Positions 32,735-41,627 of a DNA stretch of 52,155 nucleotides are shown one piece after another. The translations under genes and the position numbers were made by a program. How positions within the stretch are numbered: position 1 is the stretch's first letter; each line of letters opens with the position of its first letter. Source of the stretch: an uncultured Bellilinea sp. Its GTDB lineage: Bacteria; Chloroflexota; Anaerolineae; Anaerolineales; Anaerolineaceae. The notes beneath the pieces are model-generated. The model did no database searches, was not told where the DNA came from, and saw only the letters and a list, made by a program, of their open reading frames with translations. The stretch is from positions 1-52,155 of the forward strand of contig CALHYE010000005.1 of the NCBI GenBank assembly GCA_938040735.1, read 5' to 3'.

Positions 32735-34075
32735 TTAACTTGTGCTTTTTCGCAGGCGCATGGGCAAACCATGATGGGGGCGAAGGGTCACCAGCGGATC
32801 AACCTGAACCGGGCTTTCCACTGCCAGTTCCAAACGGTAGCGTTGTGTAATGCTCGCCAGAATTAAAACCCCCTCAATCATCGCAAAATTATTCCCAATG
32901 CAAAGTCTTGGGCCGCCCCCAAAAGGAATATAGGCAAAACGAGGGATGGAGCGCTCGCGCCCATTCAAAAAACGCTGCGGTAAAAAGGATTCGGCATCTT
33001 CCCAAAACTGAGGATGCCGATGAACCACATACGGACTGATCACAATCAAAGAACCGGCTGGAATCTTGTGACCGTTTAACTCATCCTCTCCGAGCGCTTT
33101 GCGGGTGATCAGCCAGGCCGGCGGGTAGAGGCGTAACGCCTCCGAAAAAACCGCCGCGGTAAACGGCAATCGCTCAAGGTCAGGATAGCCGGGCAAACCC
33201 TCACAGGGAAGTTGAGACACCTCCTCCCGCATTTGTTGCCAAACCGAAGGATGCTGCGCCAGTAAATACCATGACCAGGTCAGCGCGCTAGCGACCGTTT
33301 CATGCCCGGCGATCAGTAAGGTGATGATTTCATCCCGAATTTGCTGATCGGTCAATCCTGAACCCCCGCCTTCATCATCGCGCGCACTCATCAGCATCCC
33401 CAGCAGATCATCGCGTTGTTCACCACTGCGCCGGCGGTTTTCCAAAATTTCATACACCGCCCGATCCAATTGGCGCAACGCTTTACGAAAGGAAAGATTT
33501 TGCGGAGTCGGCAGCCAGTCTGGCGGAGCAAAGGGATTTTGGGCGCGGTAAATGACATGATCCAGCGCCGTCAGCACCGCTTGAGTCAGGCGGGGCGCAT
33601 CCTTGCGCAGGTCAATCGAAAAGAGCGCCTGTCCGACGATCTCCAGCGTGACCGCCAGCATCTCGCGGTCCATGTCCAAAACGGCGTCGTCAGGCTGCCG
33701 ACCCCAGCGTTCCAGCATTGCCCCAAGAGCCGGCGCAATCACCTGATCCAAAGCAGCCAGCCGCGAACGGGAAAAAGCCGGCTGTTCCATCCGCCGGTGG
33801 CGCAGCCACTCTTCCCCATCACTCGTCAGCAGTCCCCTGCCGGTGATAGTCGCCAGGGTGTTATATTGAATCGTGTCCTTCGAATAGTTATGATGATTAT
33901 CCTGCAGTACCCGCCGAATCCAATCAGGATGGTTGATGAAAAACACCTTTGTGCCGCCCACCGCAAACCCGACCAGATCGCCGTAACGCCGGGAACATTC
34001 CAGCAGGAAGCCCGGCGTATCTTTTCGGATTTTAGAGAGATGAGGGAGCAGATCCTTCCCGCTAAGAATTTGCAC
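32735..34075 (-). CDS. Cytochrome P450, CYP175-like carotenoid hydroxylase candidate
   Basis: A haem monooxygenase of about 446 residues. Counting from the longer TTG start, the I-helix is AGHETVASALTWS (258-270), ExxR lies in EALRLYPPAW (314-317) and the haem Cys394 is in FGGGPRLCIGNNFA. AGHETVASALTWS, the EALRLYPPAW block and the C-terminal VTLRPHHGLPMRLR closely resemble my memory of Thermus CYP175A1, a beta-carotene 3-hydroxylase. GTG 34075 has AGAGG 6 bases upstream and is preferred to TTG 34081. It starts a few bases after a lipoprotein gene, and the CarH operator lies just behind its stop. No lycopene cyclase is visible, so ringed substrates would need an unlinked gene. Confidence 0.85.
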   Translation of the reverse strand: MQILSGKDLLPHLSKIRKDTPGFLLECSRRYGDLVGFAVGGTKVFFINHPDWIRRVLQDNHHNYSKDTIQYNTLATITGRGLLTSDGEEWLRHRRMEQPAFSRSRLAALDQVIAPALGAMLERWGRQPDDAVLDMDREMLAVTLEIVGQALFSIDLRKDAPRLTQAVLTALDHVIYRAQNPFAPPDWLPTPQNLSFRKALRQLDRAVYEILENRRRSGEQRDDLLGMLMSARDDEGGGSGLTDQQIRDEIITLLIAGHETVASALTWSWYLLAQHPSVWQQMREEVSQLPCEGLPGYPDLERLPFTAAVFSEALRLYPPAWLITRKALGEDELNGHKIPAGSLIVISPYVVHRHPQFWEDAESFLPQRFLNGRERSIPRFAYIPFGGGPRLCIGNNFAMIEGVLILASITQRYRLELAVESPVQVDPLVTLRPHHGLPMRLRKSTS

Positions 34076-34084
34076 GTTCAACCT

Positions 34085-35029
34085 CTAGGGTGTGGGATTT
34101 TCCCAATATCTTACCTGATCCACTTTGATGGTGAACTTTTCTGTATCACGTGCGCCGACAAAAACCCCAAAGTAACCCTTGCCGAAGGTGTTATCCCGCG
34201 CTTCGCCTACCAGCTCGCCGTTGACATAAACGATTAAGCGGTCGCCAATCGCCATCAGCCCCAGCCGGTTGGTCTGGTTTGAGCCGGTTTTCACAACCGA
34301 TTTAGCCGTCCAGGGGATGAGGTTCACCATCTCGCCTTTTGCCCCTACGGTGGCATCCCAGCGCCGTAAAGAAACTTTGCCATCGCAGGTTAGACCTGCC
34401 AGATAACCTCGGTCGGGGGTGCGGCTTTCCGGCACGCGCACAATCATCCCGTAGCGGTCATTTCCAGAGCAATTGCCAGTTTGAAAGGTCATTTCCAGAT
34501 AAAAATTGGTCAATTGCGGCCAGGTCAACCGCCAGCCATCGGTGGTGGTTAAGCCGGTCAAAAACATCACCCCATCGCTGAAGGAAATCTCGGTGAATTT
34601 ATCGCTGCCCGTCGGCCAGTTGTTATCCTTATCCATGTTATCCGTCCAGCTGGCTGGCCCCAAACGCGCTACCGGATCGTTGGGTGAGGGCGTGAAGGCG
34701 ATCGTTGCGGTTGGCTGCGGCGTTGGGCTGGGCATGGGCGTTTCGGTGGGGATGGCAGTCGGCTGCTCAACCGGCTGGGTTGGCGAAGGAATCGCCTCGG
34801 TGGGCTGGCTGGTTTCAGTCGGCAAGGGAGGTGTTTCGGTTGGCGGTATGGTCGGAAGCGGCTGCGTGGGCTGAACCTCCGCTTCCCCGGTAGCGGTCGG
34901 CATGGTGGTCAATATGGCTGCCACCTGGGTGGCAATCGTATTTTCATCCGGCGTTGGCATGGGCTGAAACAGCCCGCCACAACCGGCCGCTAAGAACAAC
35001 GCAAAGATGGCAGCAATTAATTTTTTCAT
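34085..35029 (-). CDS. Lipoprotein with Pro/Thr linker and LamG/DUF1080-like domain
   Basis: This 314-residue lipoprotein has the lipobox LAAGC (Cys17) after MKKLIAAIFALFL. Residues 55-115 are a Pro/Thr/Glu-rich linker typical of Chloroflexota surface proteins. The C-terminal 190 residues (WTDNMDKDNNWPTG, YLEMTFQTGNCSGNDRYGMI, LGLMAIGDRLIVYVNGELVG) look like a jelly-roll carbohydrate- or ligand-binding domain of the LamG/DUF1080 kind. GAGGAG precedes the ATG. The P450 start follows within a few bases, so the two may be co-transcribed; any functional link is unknown. Confidence 0.75.
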   Translation of the reverse strand: MKKLIAAIFALFLAAGCGGLFQPMPTPDENTIATQVAAILTTMPTATGEAEVQPTQPLPTIPPTETPPLPTETSQPTEAIPSPTQPVEQPTAIPTETPMPSPTPQPTATIAFTPSPNDPVARLGPASWTDNMDKDNNWPTGSDKFTEISFSDGVMFLTGLTTTDGWRLTWPQLTNFYLEMTFQTGNCSGNDRYGMIVRVPESRTPDRGYLAGLTCDGKVSLRRWDATVGAKGEMVNLIPWTAKSVVKTGSNQTNRLGLMAIGDRLIVYVNGELVGEARDNTFGKGYFGVFVGARDTEKFTIKVDQVRYWENPTP

Positions 35030-35124
35030 TTCTCCTCAATCCTTCCCAATCAGAAATCGGCTCAACAAGACAAATTTAAGACGCAATTCAACCCATGGGA
35101 GTTCCCCCCTTGCTCGCTCCCGTC

Positions 35125-35613
35125 TTATCCAGCCTTGTAGCCAATTTGACGCAAGAAGTTTTTCCGCCAGGCAATATCCTCGGCGCCTTCAATGCCTTTG
35201 GGACTGTAACCGTCAATAACTCCTAAAATCCCGCGTCCCTGTTCGCTTTGAGCAATGATCACTTGAGTCGGGTTAGCCGTTGCGCAAAAGATGCGGCAGA
35301 CTTCCGGCACATTGCGCAGCGCATTCAAGATATTAATCGGATAAAATCCACTTGCGAGGAAGAGGATGAAAGAATGCCCGGCGCCGATTTTCTGAGCATT
35401 CTTCTGCGCCAGTTCAATCATCCGTTCATCCGTTCCGCTCCAACGAATCAGGCACTTGCCGGAAGCCTCGCAAAAGGCCAGTCCAAAGCGGATGCCCGGC
35501 ACCGTGCCGACCAACGCTTCGTGAATGTCCTCAACCGTTTTGATAAAATGGGATTGACCCAACACAAAATTGATCTCTTCTGGTTTTTCAACGCTGACCA
35601 ATTCCAGTTCCAT
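35125..35613 (-). CDS. Adenosine-specific kinase-like protein (DUF355)
   Basis: This 162-residue protein matches the small adenosine-specific kinase family described from archaea (DUF355): LGQSHFIKTVEDIHEALVG, GIRFGLAFCEASGKCLIRWSG, FCATANPTQVIIAQSEQGRGILGVIDG and a final EDIAWRKNFLRQIGYK. ATG 35613 has AAAGGAGAT upstream and starts MELELVSVEKP as in the family; the longer frame is unlikely. Biochemical activity in bacteria is poorly tested, so the name is by homology only. It diverges from the transporter gene at 35726. Confidence 0.85.
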   Translation of the reverse strand: MELELVSVEKPEEINFVLGQSHFIKTVEDIHEALVGTVPGIRFGLAFCEASGKCLIRWSGTDERMIELAQKNAQKIGAGHSFILFLASGFYPINILNALRNVPEVCRIFCATANPTQVIIAQSEQGRGILGVIDGYSPKGIEGAEDIAWRKNFLRQIGYKAG

Positions 35614-35725
35614 TGCCCGATCTCCTTTCTTCTTAATTTTACCCAGAAATGGTAGAATCACCGGCGTCAGGCAAAGAAAATCCTGATGAAATCAGAGCCT
35701 AATCAGGTTAGACAAGTAGGATTTT

Positions 35726-36448
35726 ATGCAAACCGAAACCAACCGCACTTATCATTTTTTCGACTGGGTGATGGCTTTATTTGTCACCGTGCTGATTATC
35801 AGCAACATTGCCTCCTCAGCCAAAATCATTGATTGGGGAGTTTCCATCTTTGGTCTGCCTTTGGCTTTCGATGGCGGGACGATTCTTTTTCCCATCTCCT
35901 ATATCTTTGGGGATGTCCTGACCGAGGTATACGGCTTTCGGCGCGCCCGCCGGGTCATCTGGACGGGATTTGCCATGCTGGCGCTGACCGCTTTTGTCCT
36001 CTGGCTGGTGCGGATTATGCCCGGTGAAGCCACCTGGCAGGAATATGCCGGCCAAACCGCCTACGAAGCCATTTTAGGGGGCATCAGCAGCGGCGGGATT
36101 GTGCTGGCTTCATTGGTTGCCTACCTGGCGGGCTCTTTTAGCAACTCCATCGTTTTAGCGCGCATGAAAGTTCTCACCCGCGGTCGTTTTTTGTGGATGC
36201 GCACCATCGGCAGCACGCTGGTCGGTCAAGGGGTAGATACCCTGATCTTTATCTTTGTCGCCACCCTGGCAGGCGTATTTCCGTGGGAATTATTCGCCAC
36301 CCTGACCTTGACCAACTACATTTTCAAAGTCGGCATTGAAACCATCATGACCCCAATCACCTACCAAATCGTCAATGCGCTCAAAAGGGCTGAAAACGAA
36401 GATTACTTCGATACCCACACCCGCTTTACGCCGTTTGCGGTGCAGTAG
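35726..36448 (+). CDS. Queuosine precursor transporter YhhQ family
   Basis: This 240-residue inner-membrane protein has six to seven hydrophobic helices. Family blocks are [50 protein letters not shown], and the late [19 protein letters not shown] with [18 protein letters not shown]. YhhQ imports preQ0/preQ1 for queuosine tRNA modification. I looked for a preQ1 riboswitch in the leader and found none. Its 3' end overlaps rsmI on the other strand by 23 bp. Confidence 0.9.
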   Translation: MQTETNRTYHFFDWVMALFVTVLIISNIASSAKIIDWGVSIFGLPLAFDGGTILFPISYIFGDVLTEVYGFRRARRVIWTGFAMLALTAFVLWLVRIMPGEATWQEYAGQTAYEAILGGISSGGIVLASLVAYLAGSFSNSIVLARMKVLTRGRFLWMRTIGSTLVGQGVDTLIFIFVATLAGVFPWELFATLTLTNYIFKVGIETIMTPITYQIVNALKRAENEDYFDTHTRFTPFAVQ

Positions 36449-37109
36449 GTTTACCGGCAATCACCGCCACATATTCACCCCGAATGGGCTCCTTTTTGAA
36501 GACCTCCATCAATTCAACCAGCGTGCCGCGGTAAACCGTTTCGAACATCTTGGTCAGGTCATTGGCAATGGCTGCCGGACGATTGCCGTATACCTCCAGT
36601 GCGTCCGCTAAAAAGGCTTGCAGACGGTAGGGGCTTTCGTAAAAAATCAGGGTATGCGGGCTGTCTTGATCTATCATCAGGAAACGCCGGCGCGCGCCCG
36701 GCTTGCGCGGCGGGAAACCCCGAAAAGTGAAACTATGCACCGGCAGGCCGGAAAGCACCAGCGCGGCAATCAACGCGGTCGGGCCGGGAATAACCGTCAG
36801 CGGAAGTTTTTCCTCAATCACCCGCCGCACCAGCAAATACCCCGGATCCGAAATCGCCGGCGTACCGGCATCCGTCACCAGCGCCAATGAACTGCCCTCT
36901 TTCAGCAATTCCAGCAGGCGCGGCAGAGCGCGCTCCTCGTTATCCTCACGAAAGGAGATCTGGCGCTTGTGAATGCCAAAATGTTTGAGCAGCAGACCGG
37001 TTTTACGCGTGTCCTCGCTGACGACATAATCCACCTGCCGGAGGGTTTCCAGCGCCCGCTGGCTGATATCGCCCAAATTGCCGATCGGCGTTGAGACTAA
37101 GTACAACAC
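36426..37109 (-). CDS. rsmI: 16S rRNA (cytidine1402-2'-O)-methyltransferase
   Basis: This 227-residue protein is an RsmI member of the tetrapyrrole-methylase fold: [75 protein letters not shown] and [16 protein letters not shown]. It methylates the 2'-OH of C1402 in the ribosomal decoding site using SAM. It is slightly shorter than the E. coli protein (about 286), lacking the C-terminal extension. It overlaps the transporter gene tail to tail. There is no clear link to ppk2 upstream. Confidence 0.94.
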   Translation of the reverse strand: MLYLVSTPIGNLGDISQRALETLRQVDYVVSEDTRKTGLLLKHFGIHKRQISFREDNEERALPRLLELLKEGSSLALVTDAGTPAISDPGYLLVRRVIEEKLPLTVIPGPTALIAALVLSGLPVHSFTFRGFPPRKPGARRRFLMIDQDSPHTLIFYESPYRLQAFLADALEVYGNRPAAIANDLTKMFETVYRGTLVELMEVFKKEPIRGEYVAVIAGKPTAPQTA

Positions 37110-37133
37110 GAATCCATCCCCTCGCCCGTCAAT

Positions 37134-37937
37134 TCATTCGATCACAACCTGACTCAGGTCTTCCTTAGGCTGCGGATATTGCATCTTCAAGCCTTTCAGC
37201 GCCTCCACCAGCACACTGGCAACCACCAGATTGCGGTACCATTTCTTATTGGACGGAACGATGTACCATGGCGCATACGCGGTGCTGGTTTTGTTCAGCA
37301 CGTCCTCATAGGCTTGCATGTAGTCCGCCCAGCGGGCGCGTTCCTTCAAATCGCTCACGTTGAACTTCCAGTGTTTGGTCGGATCATCCAAACGCGCCTG
37401 CAGGCGTTTTTTCTGTTCCTCCAAATCAATGTGCAGGAAGAACTTCAAGATCAGCGTGCCTTCCTCGGCAAGTAAACGCTCAAAGTCGTTGATGTGGGCG
37501 AAACGGCGTTTCCAAATCTCTTCCGGCACCAACCCATGCACCCGCACAATCAGCACATCCTCATAGTGGCTGCGATTGAAGATGACGATTTCTCCTTTGC
37601 CCGGGGTTTGACGGTGGACCCGCCACAGATAGTCATGATCCAGTTCCTCCGGGGTTGGCACTTTGAAATTGGCAACCCGAACCCCCTGCGGATTGACGCC
37701 ATCAAACACATGCCGGATGACACCGTCCTTACCGCTGGTATCCATTCCTTGCAAGATCATCAGCACTTTGTGCTTATGCTCGGCGTATAACAACTCCTGC
37801 AGAGCTTCCAGCTCGCGATTCAATTCCTGCAACCGTTCTCTGCCTTCGTCCTTTCCGCCGTCAAATGAGTTGGTCTCCTCCGGATCCCAATCCTTCAAAC
37901 GGATTTCCTGTTCCGGTTTAACGCAGTATTTGTCCAT
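37134..37937 (-). CDS. ppk2: Polyphosphate kinase 2 family (PPK2) phosphotransferase
   Basis: This 268-residue enzyme uses polyphosphate to phosphorylate nucleotides. Walker A is GMDTSGKDGVIRHVFDGVNP; the Walker B/lid regions are IVIFNRSHYEDVLIVRVHG and LDDPTKHWKFNVSDLKERARW. The sequence resembles the class III type that phosphorylates AMP and ADP, although class cannot be fixed by eye. GGGAGG precedes ATG 37937; the longer frame has no ribosome site. A terminator just upstream separates it from yceI. The pst phosphate importer 11 kb away belongs to the same phosphate economy. Confidence 0.9.
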   Translation of the reverse strand: MDKYCVKPEQEIRLKDWDPEETNSFDGGKDEGRERLQELNRELEALQELLYAEHKHKVLMILQGMDTSGKDGVIRHVFDGVNPQGVRVANFKVPTPEELDHDYLWRVHRQTPGKGEIVIFNRSHYEDVLIVRVHGLVPEEIWKRRFAHINDFERLLAEEGTLILKFFLHIDLEEQKKRLQARLDDPTKHWKFNVSDLKERARWADYMQAYEDVLNKTSTAYAPWYIVPSNKKWYRNLVVASVLVEALKGLKMQYPQPKEDLSQVVIE

Positions 37938-38001
37938 CGTCGCAGCCTCCCTTTGGAAGTTTTCCTTGATTATAGCCTCAATCTGGTTGAAAATCGCAAT
38001 C

Positions 38002-38039
38002 AAAACGGGATGAGACGCATTGCCGTCCCATCCCGTTTT
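38002..38039 (-). terminator. Strong terminator downstream of the yceI-like gene
   Basis: AAAACGGGATGAGACG (38002-38017) pairs with CGTCCCATCCCGTTTT (38024-38039) over 16 positions with one wobble; T runs flank it on both strands. It ends the YceI transcript before ppk2. Confidence 0.8.
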
Positions 38040-38067
38040 GATCTGAATTGCTGACTTTGCCAAAAAC

Positions 38068-38820
38068 TCACGGTCTGGCAACAAAATCAAAGGTCAATTT
38101 GACCTCGTCTTCGGTATTCAAAACGCCCAAAATGGAAATCGGGCCAACCCCAAAATCACTCATCAGGATCGTAGTGGCGGCTTTTCCGGTCAAGGTTTCG
38201 CCCTGCAACTGAGCGGTGATATCGAAGGTCACCTCACGGGTTACATTCTTAACGGTCAAATTGCCAATGACCCGAAAGGCGTAGGGGGTGGCCTCGCTAT
38301 AGGCTTCGGGCAACCCCTCCACCCGCAGCGGCTCAAAACGGGCAATCGGGTAGCGTGCCGATTCCAGCCACTGGTTGCGAATCACCCCATCGCGCCGGGA
38401 AGAATCCGACCTGAACTGGCTGATATCCACCTCGATCACGCCGATGCTGCTTTCCGGCGGGTTGGTCAGATTGGCGTATACTTCACCGCGCACTTCGGTC
38501 GTGACCCCCACGGCAACGGCAAAGCGATTGTTTTGATTGATAAAGGTTTCACCAACCTCATAGGTGACACGGGATTCGCCCGGCACAATTTTGAAAACTT
38601 TGGTTTCGGCCTGCTCGCTTCCAACCGGTTCCGATCCGGTCGTTTCTGTGGGCTGCGGATCATTGGCGACAGCCGTTGGCTGCGGGGCAGGAGGCAAGGT
38701 GGGAACGCTGGTCGGCGGGCTGATTTCGGCGGTCGGCTCTTCTATTGGGGCCGCGGCAGGCGTGCAGGCAGACACAACCCATAACAGCAGGAAAAACCAG
38801 ACGAATACTTGTTTTTTCAT
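38068..38820 (-). CDS. YceI-family lipoprotein
   Basis: This 250-residue lipoprotein has the lipobox VVSAC at Cys19, a Pro/Thr-rich linker (residues 25-70), and a YceI lipocalin-like domain: FKIVPGESRVTYEVGETFI, GEVYANLTNPPESSIGVIEV, QFRSDSSRRDGVIRNQWLES, YAFRVIGNLTVKNVTREVTF and a closing DEVKLTFDF. YceI proteins bind isoprenoid-like chains in a beta barrel and occur with isoprenoid or stress functions. It is followed by a terminator and has its own leader. The ligand is unknown; a quinone or carotenoid is possible. Confidence 0.88.
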   Translation of the reverse strand: MKKQVFVWFFLLLWVVSACTPAAAPIEEPTAEISPPTSVPTLPPAPQPTAVANDPQPTETTGSEPVGSEQAETKVFKIVPGESRVTYEVGETFINQNNRFAVAVGVTTEVRGEVYANLTNPPESSIGVIEVDISQFRSDSSRRDGVIRNQWLESARYPIARFEPLRVEGLPEAYSEATPYAFRVIGNLTVKNVTREVTFDITAQLQGETLTGKAATTILMSDFGVGPISILGVLNTEDEVKLTFDFVARP

Positions 38821-38950
38821 GGGAATACTCCTTCGGCAGGGACAATAGAAGTGTCCGGATAGGTTAAACAGAATAGTATAAAGTTTATCTCATAAGTATT
38901 AATTGAACATGAAAACATTTCCCCTCTAGAGGGAATCCATACCCGTTTAC

Positions 38951-39562
38951 TCAGGAAGCCAGATCCTGCCGGCCAGCCAGCGCCCGCAGCAAAGTATTTT
39001 GATCGGCGTACTCCAGATCGCCCCCCACCGGTAGACCGCGCGCCAGGCGGGTGATGCGCACCCCGCTCCCCGCCAATTGCTGCTGGATGTAAAGCGCAGT
39101 GGCATCCCCTTCCATGCTGGGATTGGTGGCCAAAATCACTTCCTTGACCTTGCCGCTCCTCACCCGTTCGAGCAGCGGCTTAATTTTCAAATCATCCGGT
39201 CCGATCCCTTCAATGGGCGAAAGAACCCCATGTAAGACATGATAACGCCCAAAATAACCGGCCGTCCGTTCCAACGCCAGCACATCCAGCGGTTCCTCCA
39301 CCACACAAATCACCCCCTCATCGCGCTGAGGGCTGGAACAAATATCGCAAATCTCCTGCCCGGCCCGAGTAATGTTGAAACACACCTGACATAAACCGGT
39401 ATCGCTTTTCAGCGCCAGTAGCGCTTCAGCCAGTGACCGCGAAATCTCTTCCGGCGCCCGCAGCAGGTAAAAGGTCAACCGCGAGGCCGTTTTCGGCCCA
39501 ATTCCGGGTAAACGCTCAAAAGCCAGAGTTAAGTTTTGGACAGCATCCGGTAAAATTGGCAT
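38951..39562 (-). CDS. recR: Recombination mediator RecR
   Basis: This 203-residue protein has an N-terminal HhH (FERLPGIGPKTASRLTFYLL), a four-Cys zinc finger (CQVCFN and CDICSS), a Toprim domain (ICVVEEPLDVLALE, VILATNPSMEGDATALYI) and a Walker-B-like C-terminal region. It acts with RecF/RecO to load RecA on gapped DNA. It is third in the dnaX-ybaB-recR operon, a widely conserved order. Spacing to ybaB is 13 bp. Confidence 0.96.
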   Translation of the reverse strand: MPILPDAVQNLTLAFERLPGIGPKTASRLTFYLLRAPEEISRSLAEALLALKSDTGLCQVCFNITRAGQEICDICSSPQRDEGVICVVEEPLDVLALERTAGYFGRYHVLHGVLSPIEGIGPDDLKIKPLLERVRSGKVKEVILATNPSMEGDATALYIQQQLAGSGVRITRLARGLPVGGDLEYADQNTLLRALAGRQDLAS

Positions 39563-39575
39563 TCCAAACGCTCAA

Positions 39576-39926
39576 TCAAATTCCTAAACCAGAAAGCCCG
39601 CCCGCTAACGGACCCATCCGCTCTTCGGCCAGTTTGCGTGACTGCTCTAACGCCAGATTGACCCCGCTCAGCAGTAAATCCTGCAGCATTTCCACATCGG
39701 CATCCTTAAGTAATTCCGGGTCAATTTCAATGGCTTTGCAAACCTGCGCGCCGGTCATGGTCACCTTGACCGCCCCGCCGCCCACCGAAGCGGTGACGGT
39801 TTCTACTTCTAACTGAGCTTGAGCGGCTTCCATTTGCTCCTGCAACTTGCGGATCTGAGCCATCATTCCGCCGCCTAAACCACCCGCCGGAGCAGCGCCG
39901 CGATTGAGTCCCTTTCCTTTTGCCAT
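39576..39926 (-). CDS. YbaB/EbfC nucleoid-associated protein
   Basis: This 116-residue protein has the YbaB core: MAQIRKLQEQMEAAQAQLEV, VGGGAVKVTMTGAQVCKAIEI and LLKDADVEMLQDLLLSGVNLALEQSRKL. It is a homodimer that binds DNA and is nearly always between dnaX and recR, as here. The N-terminus has an extra Gly-rich start (AKGKGLNRGAAPAGGLGGGM). GGAG precedes the ATG. Confidence 0.94.
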   Translation of the reverse strand: MAKGKGLNRGAAPAGGLGGGMMAQIRKLQEQMEAAQAQLEVETVTASVGGGAVKVTMTGAQVCKAIEIDPELLKDADVEMLQDLLLSGVNLALEQSRKLAEERMGPLAGGLSGLGI

Positions 39927-39949
39927 TCTCCTGCCTCCTTAAGTTTCGA

Positions 39950-41614
39950 TTATTCTTTATGCACAATTTTTCCACCGAGGCGTAATGCCGTGCTGACCAT
40001 CCCGTCCGCTTCAATATCGGCATCCATTTGCAATTGACCGCCTTTGCCCTGCACCACAATACAGGCAATTTCAACCTCCACCCCCAGCACATCCCGAATG
40101 GCTTTGCGGGTGATTTTGAGGTTATTGCCTTTTTCCATCATCGTTTTCAGAACCTCACTGCCAAACCCCAATTGAAGCACGCCGTTGCGCACGGTGATAG
40201 ATTTACAGGAATTGAGCAGCCCATCCACCGGCGAGCTTTGGGTCTTTACCCGCTGACGAATTTTCTGCCAGTTATCCAATATCGTTTGCAGGTCAACCGC
40301 AGTAGGATTTTCGGGTTGATCCAATGGCTCCTCAGCCGTGGATTGACCGGAAGGTTGGGTTGCCGCCGGTTGTTCCAGCGAGGATTGCGGGACGGCAGCA
40401 GGTTGTCCGCCCGACTTTGGGGTCTCCTCTCCTCTGGAAGCGGCTGCTTTTTGCGGCTTTTCGGCTTGAACAGAGCGGACAGCGCTTGAAGTTACCGGTT
40501 CACCCACCCGCGCCGCTTCATGTTCGCTGGGGGCTGGACGCTCGGTAATCAGCTGGGCAAAGGCCATTTCCAGCGGCAGGGCCGGCTGCCACGCGCTGCG
40601 TTGGTCGCTGGCTGCGCTGTTAAAGGCCTGAATCGCCTCCAGCAGCGCCGGAACAGCGAAGCCGTGAGCATGTTTAGCCATCTGGGACTGCTGTTCGGGG
40701 GTAGCGTCAATCATATCGCCGTTGCCCAACCGCACCAGCAACAAATTGCGGCAGTAATCCACCACCTGACGGGCAAACTGGCGCGGGTCGCTGCCGCTGT
40801 CCAGAGCCGCATGAATGGTCGTCAGTCCCCTCGCCGCATCCCGCTCCAGCAAGGCTTCCACCAGTTCGATAACCGATTGACCGGCGGCCGTCCCCAGCAC
40901 CTGCTGAGCATCCGCCAGCCGGACCGGGCCGCCGGTTGAGGCCAATTGATCCAGCAGCGAGATCGCATCCCGCAGGCTGCCGGTTGCCTGACGGGCAATC
41001 AAGGTCAGCGTTTCCTCGTCCACATCTACCTTTTCCTGCTGACATAAGCGCTGAAGGTGCTGCACGATCAACTTAACCGGAATGCGGCGGAATTCATGCC
41101 GCTGACAGCGTGAAAGCACGGTTGCCGGAATTTTGTGGATTTCGGTCGTCGCCAGAATAAAAATGGCGTGCGGCGGCGGTTCTTCCAGCGTCTTGAGCAG
41201 GGCATTAAACGCCGCCGTAGAGAGCATGTGAACTTCGTCAATGATATAGACTTTGTACTTGCCCTGGGTCGGGGCAAAATTAATCTTGTCACGCAGGTCG
41301 CGCACATCATCCACGCTGGTATTGGAAGCAGCGTCTATCTCGATCAGGTCTAAAAAACGACCGTTATTGACCGCCTGACAATGCTCGCAACGATCACACG
41401 GCCGTTCCGCCGGCGATTCGGCAAGGCAGTTAACCGCCTTTGCCAGCAGCCGGGCGGTGGTGGTTTTACCGGTACCGCGCGGGCCGGCAAACAGGTAGGC
41501 ATGCCCGACTCGCTCGCTGCGGATGGCATTTTGCAGGGTCTGGACTACATGATCCTGCCCGACGACCTGATCCCAAAGACGGGGACGCCACTTTCGATAC
41601 AATGCTTGAGACAT
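39950..41614 (-). CDS. dnaX: DNA polymerase III subunits gamma/tau
   Basis: This 554-residue clamp-loader ATPase begins YRKWRPRLWDQVVGQDHVVQTLQNAI. Walker A is GPRGTGKTT; a zinc module has CLAESPAERPCDRCEHC; Walker B is YIIDEVHML and sensor 1 is ILATTEIHKIPATVLSRCQ. Residues 370-430 are a low-complexity Pro/Gln/Ser linker, then a tau-like C-terminal domain (LQTILDNWQKIRQRV). I found no slippery heptamer in frame near the linker, so gamma by frameshift is not supported. It starts 13 bp after the DUF1992 gene and leads the ybaB-recR run. Confidence 0.95.
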   Translation of the reverse strand: MSQALYRKWRPRLWDQVVGQDHVVQTLQNAIRSERVGHAYLFAGPRGTGKTTTARLLAKAVNCLAESPAERPCDRCEHCQAVNNGRFLDLIEIDAASNTSVDDVRDLRDKINFAPTQGKYKVYIIDEVHMLSTAAFNALLKTLEEPPPHAIFILATTEIHKIPATVLSRCQRHEFRRIPVKLIVQHLQRLCQQEKVDVDEETLTLIARQATGSLRDAISLLDQLASTGGPVRLADAQQVLGTAAGQSVIELVEALLERDAARGLTTIHAALDSGSDPRQFARQVVDYCRNLLLVRLGNGDMIDATPEQQSQMAKHAHGFAVPALLEAIQAFNSAASDQRSAWQPALPLEMAFAQLITERPAPSEHEAARVGEPVTSSAVRSVQAEKPQKAAASRGEETPKSGGQPAAVPQSSLEQPAATQPSGQSTAEEPLDQPENPTAVDLQTILDNWQKIRQRVKTQSSPVDGLLNSCKSITVRNGVLQLGFGSEVLKTMMEKGNNLKITRKAIRDVLGVEVEIACIVVQGKGGQLQMDADIEADGMVSTALRLGGKIVHKE

Positions 41615-41627
41615 GGTTACCTGCTCT

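Noticed and set aside
35662-35725. Possible preQ1 riboswitch before the queuosine-precursor transporter
   Set aside because: Neither the preQ1-I nor the preQ1-II consensus could be found in this short leader.
40400-40480. Programmed frameshift in dnaX
   Set aside because: An A-rich stretch in the linker is not an in-frame slippery heptamer, and no stimulating stem was seen.
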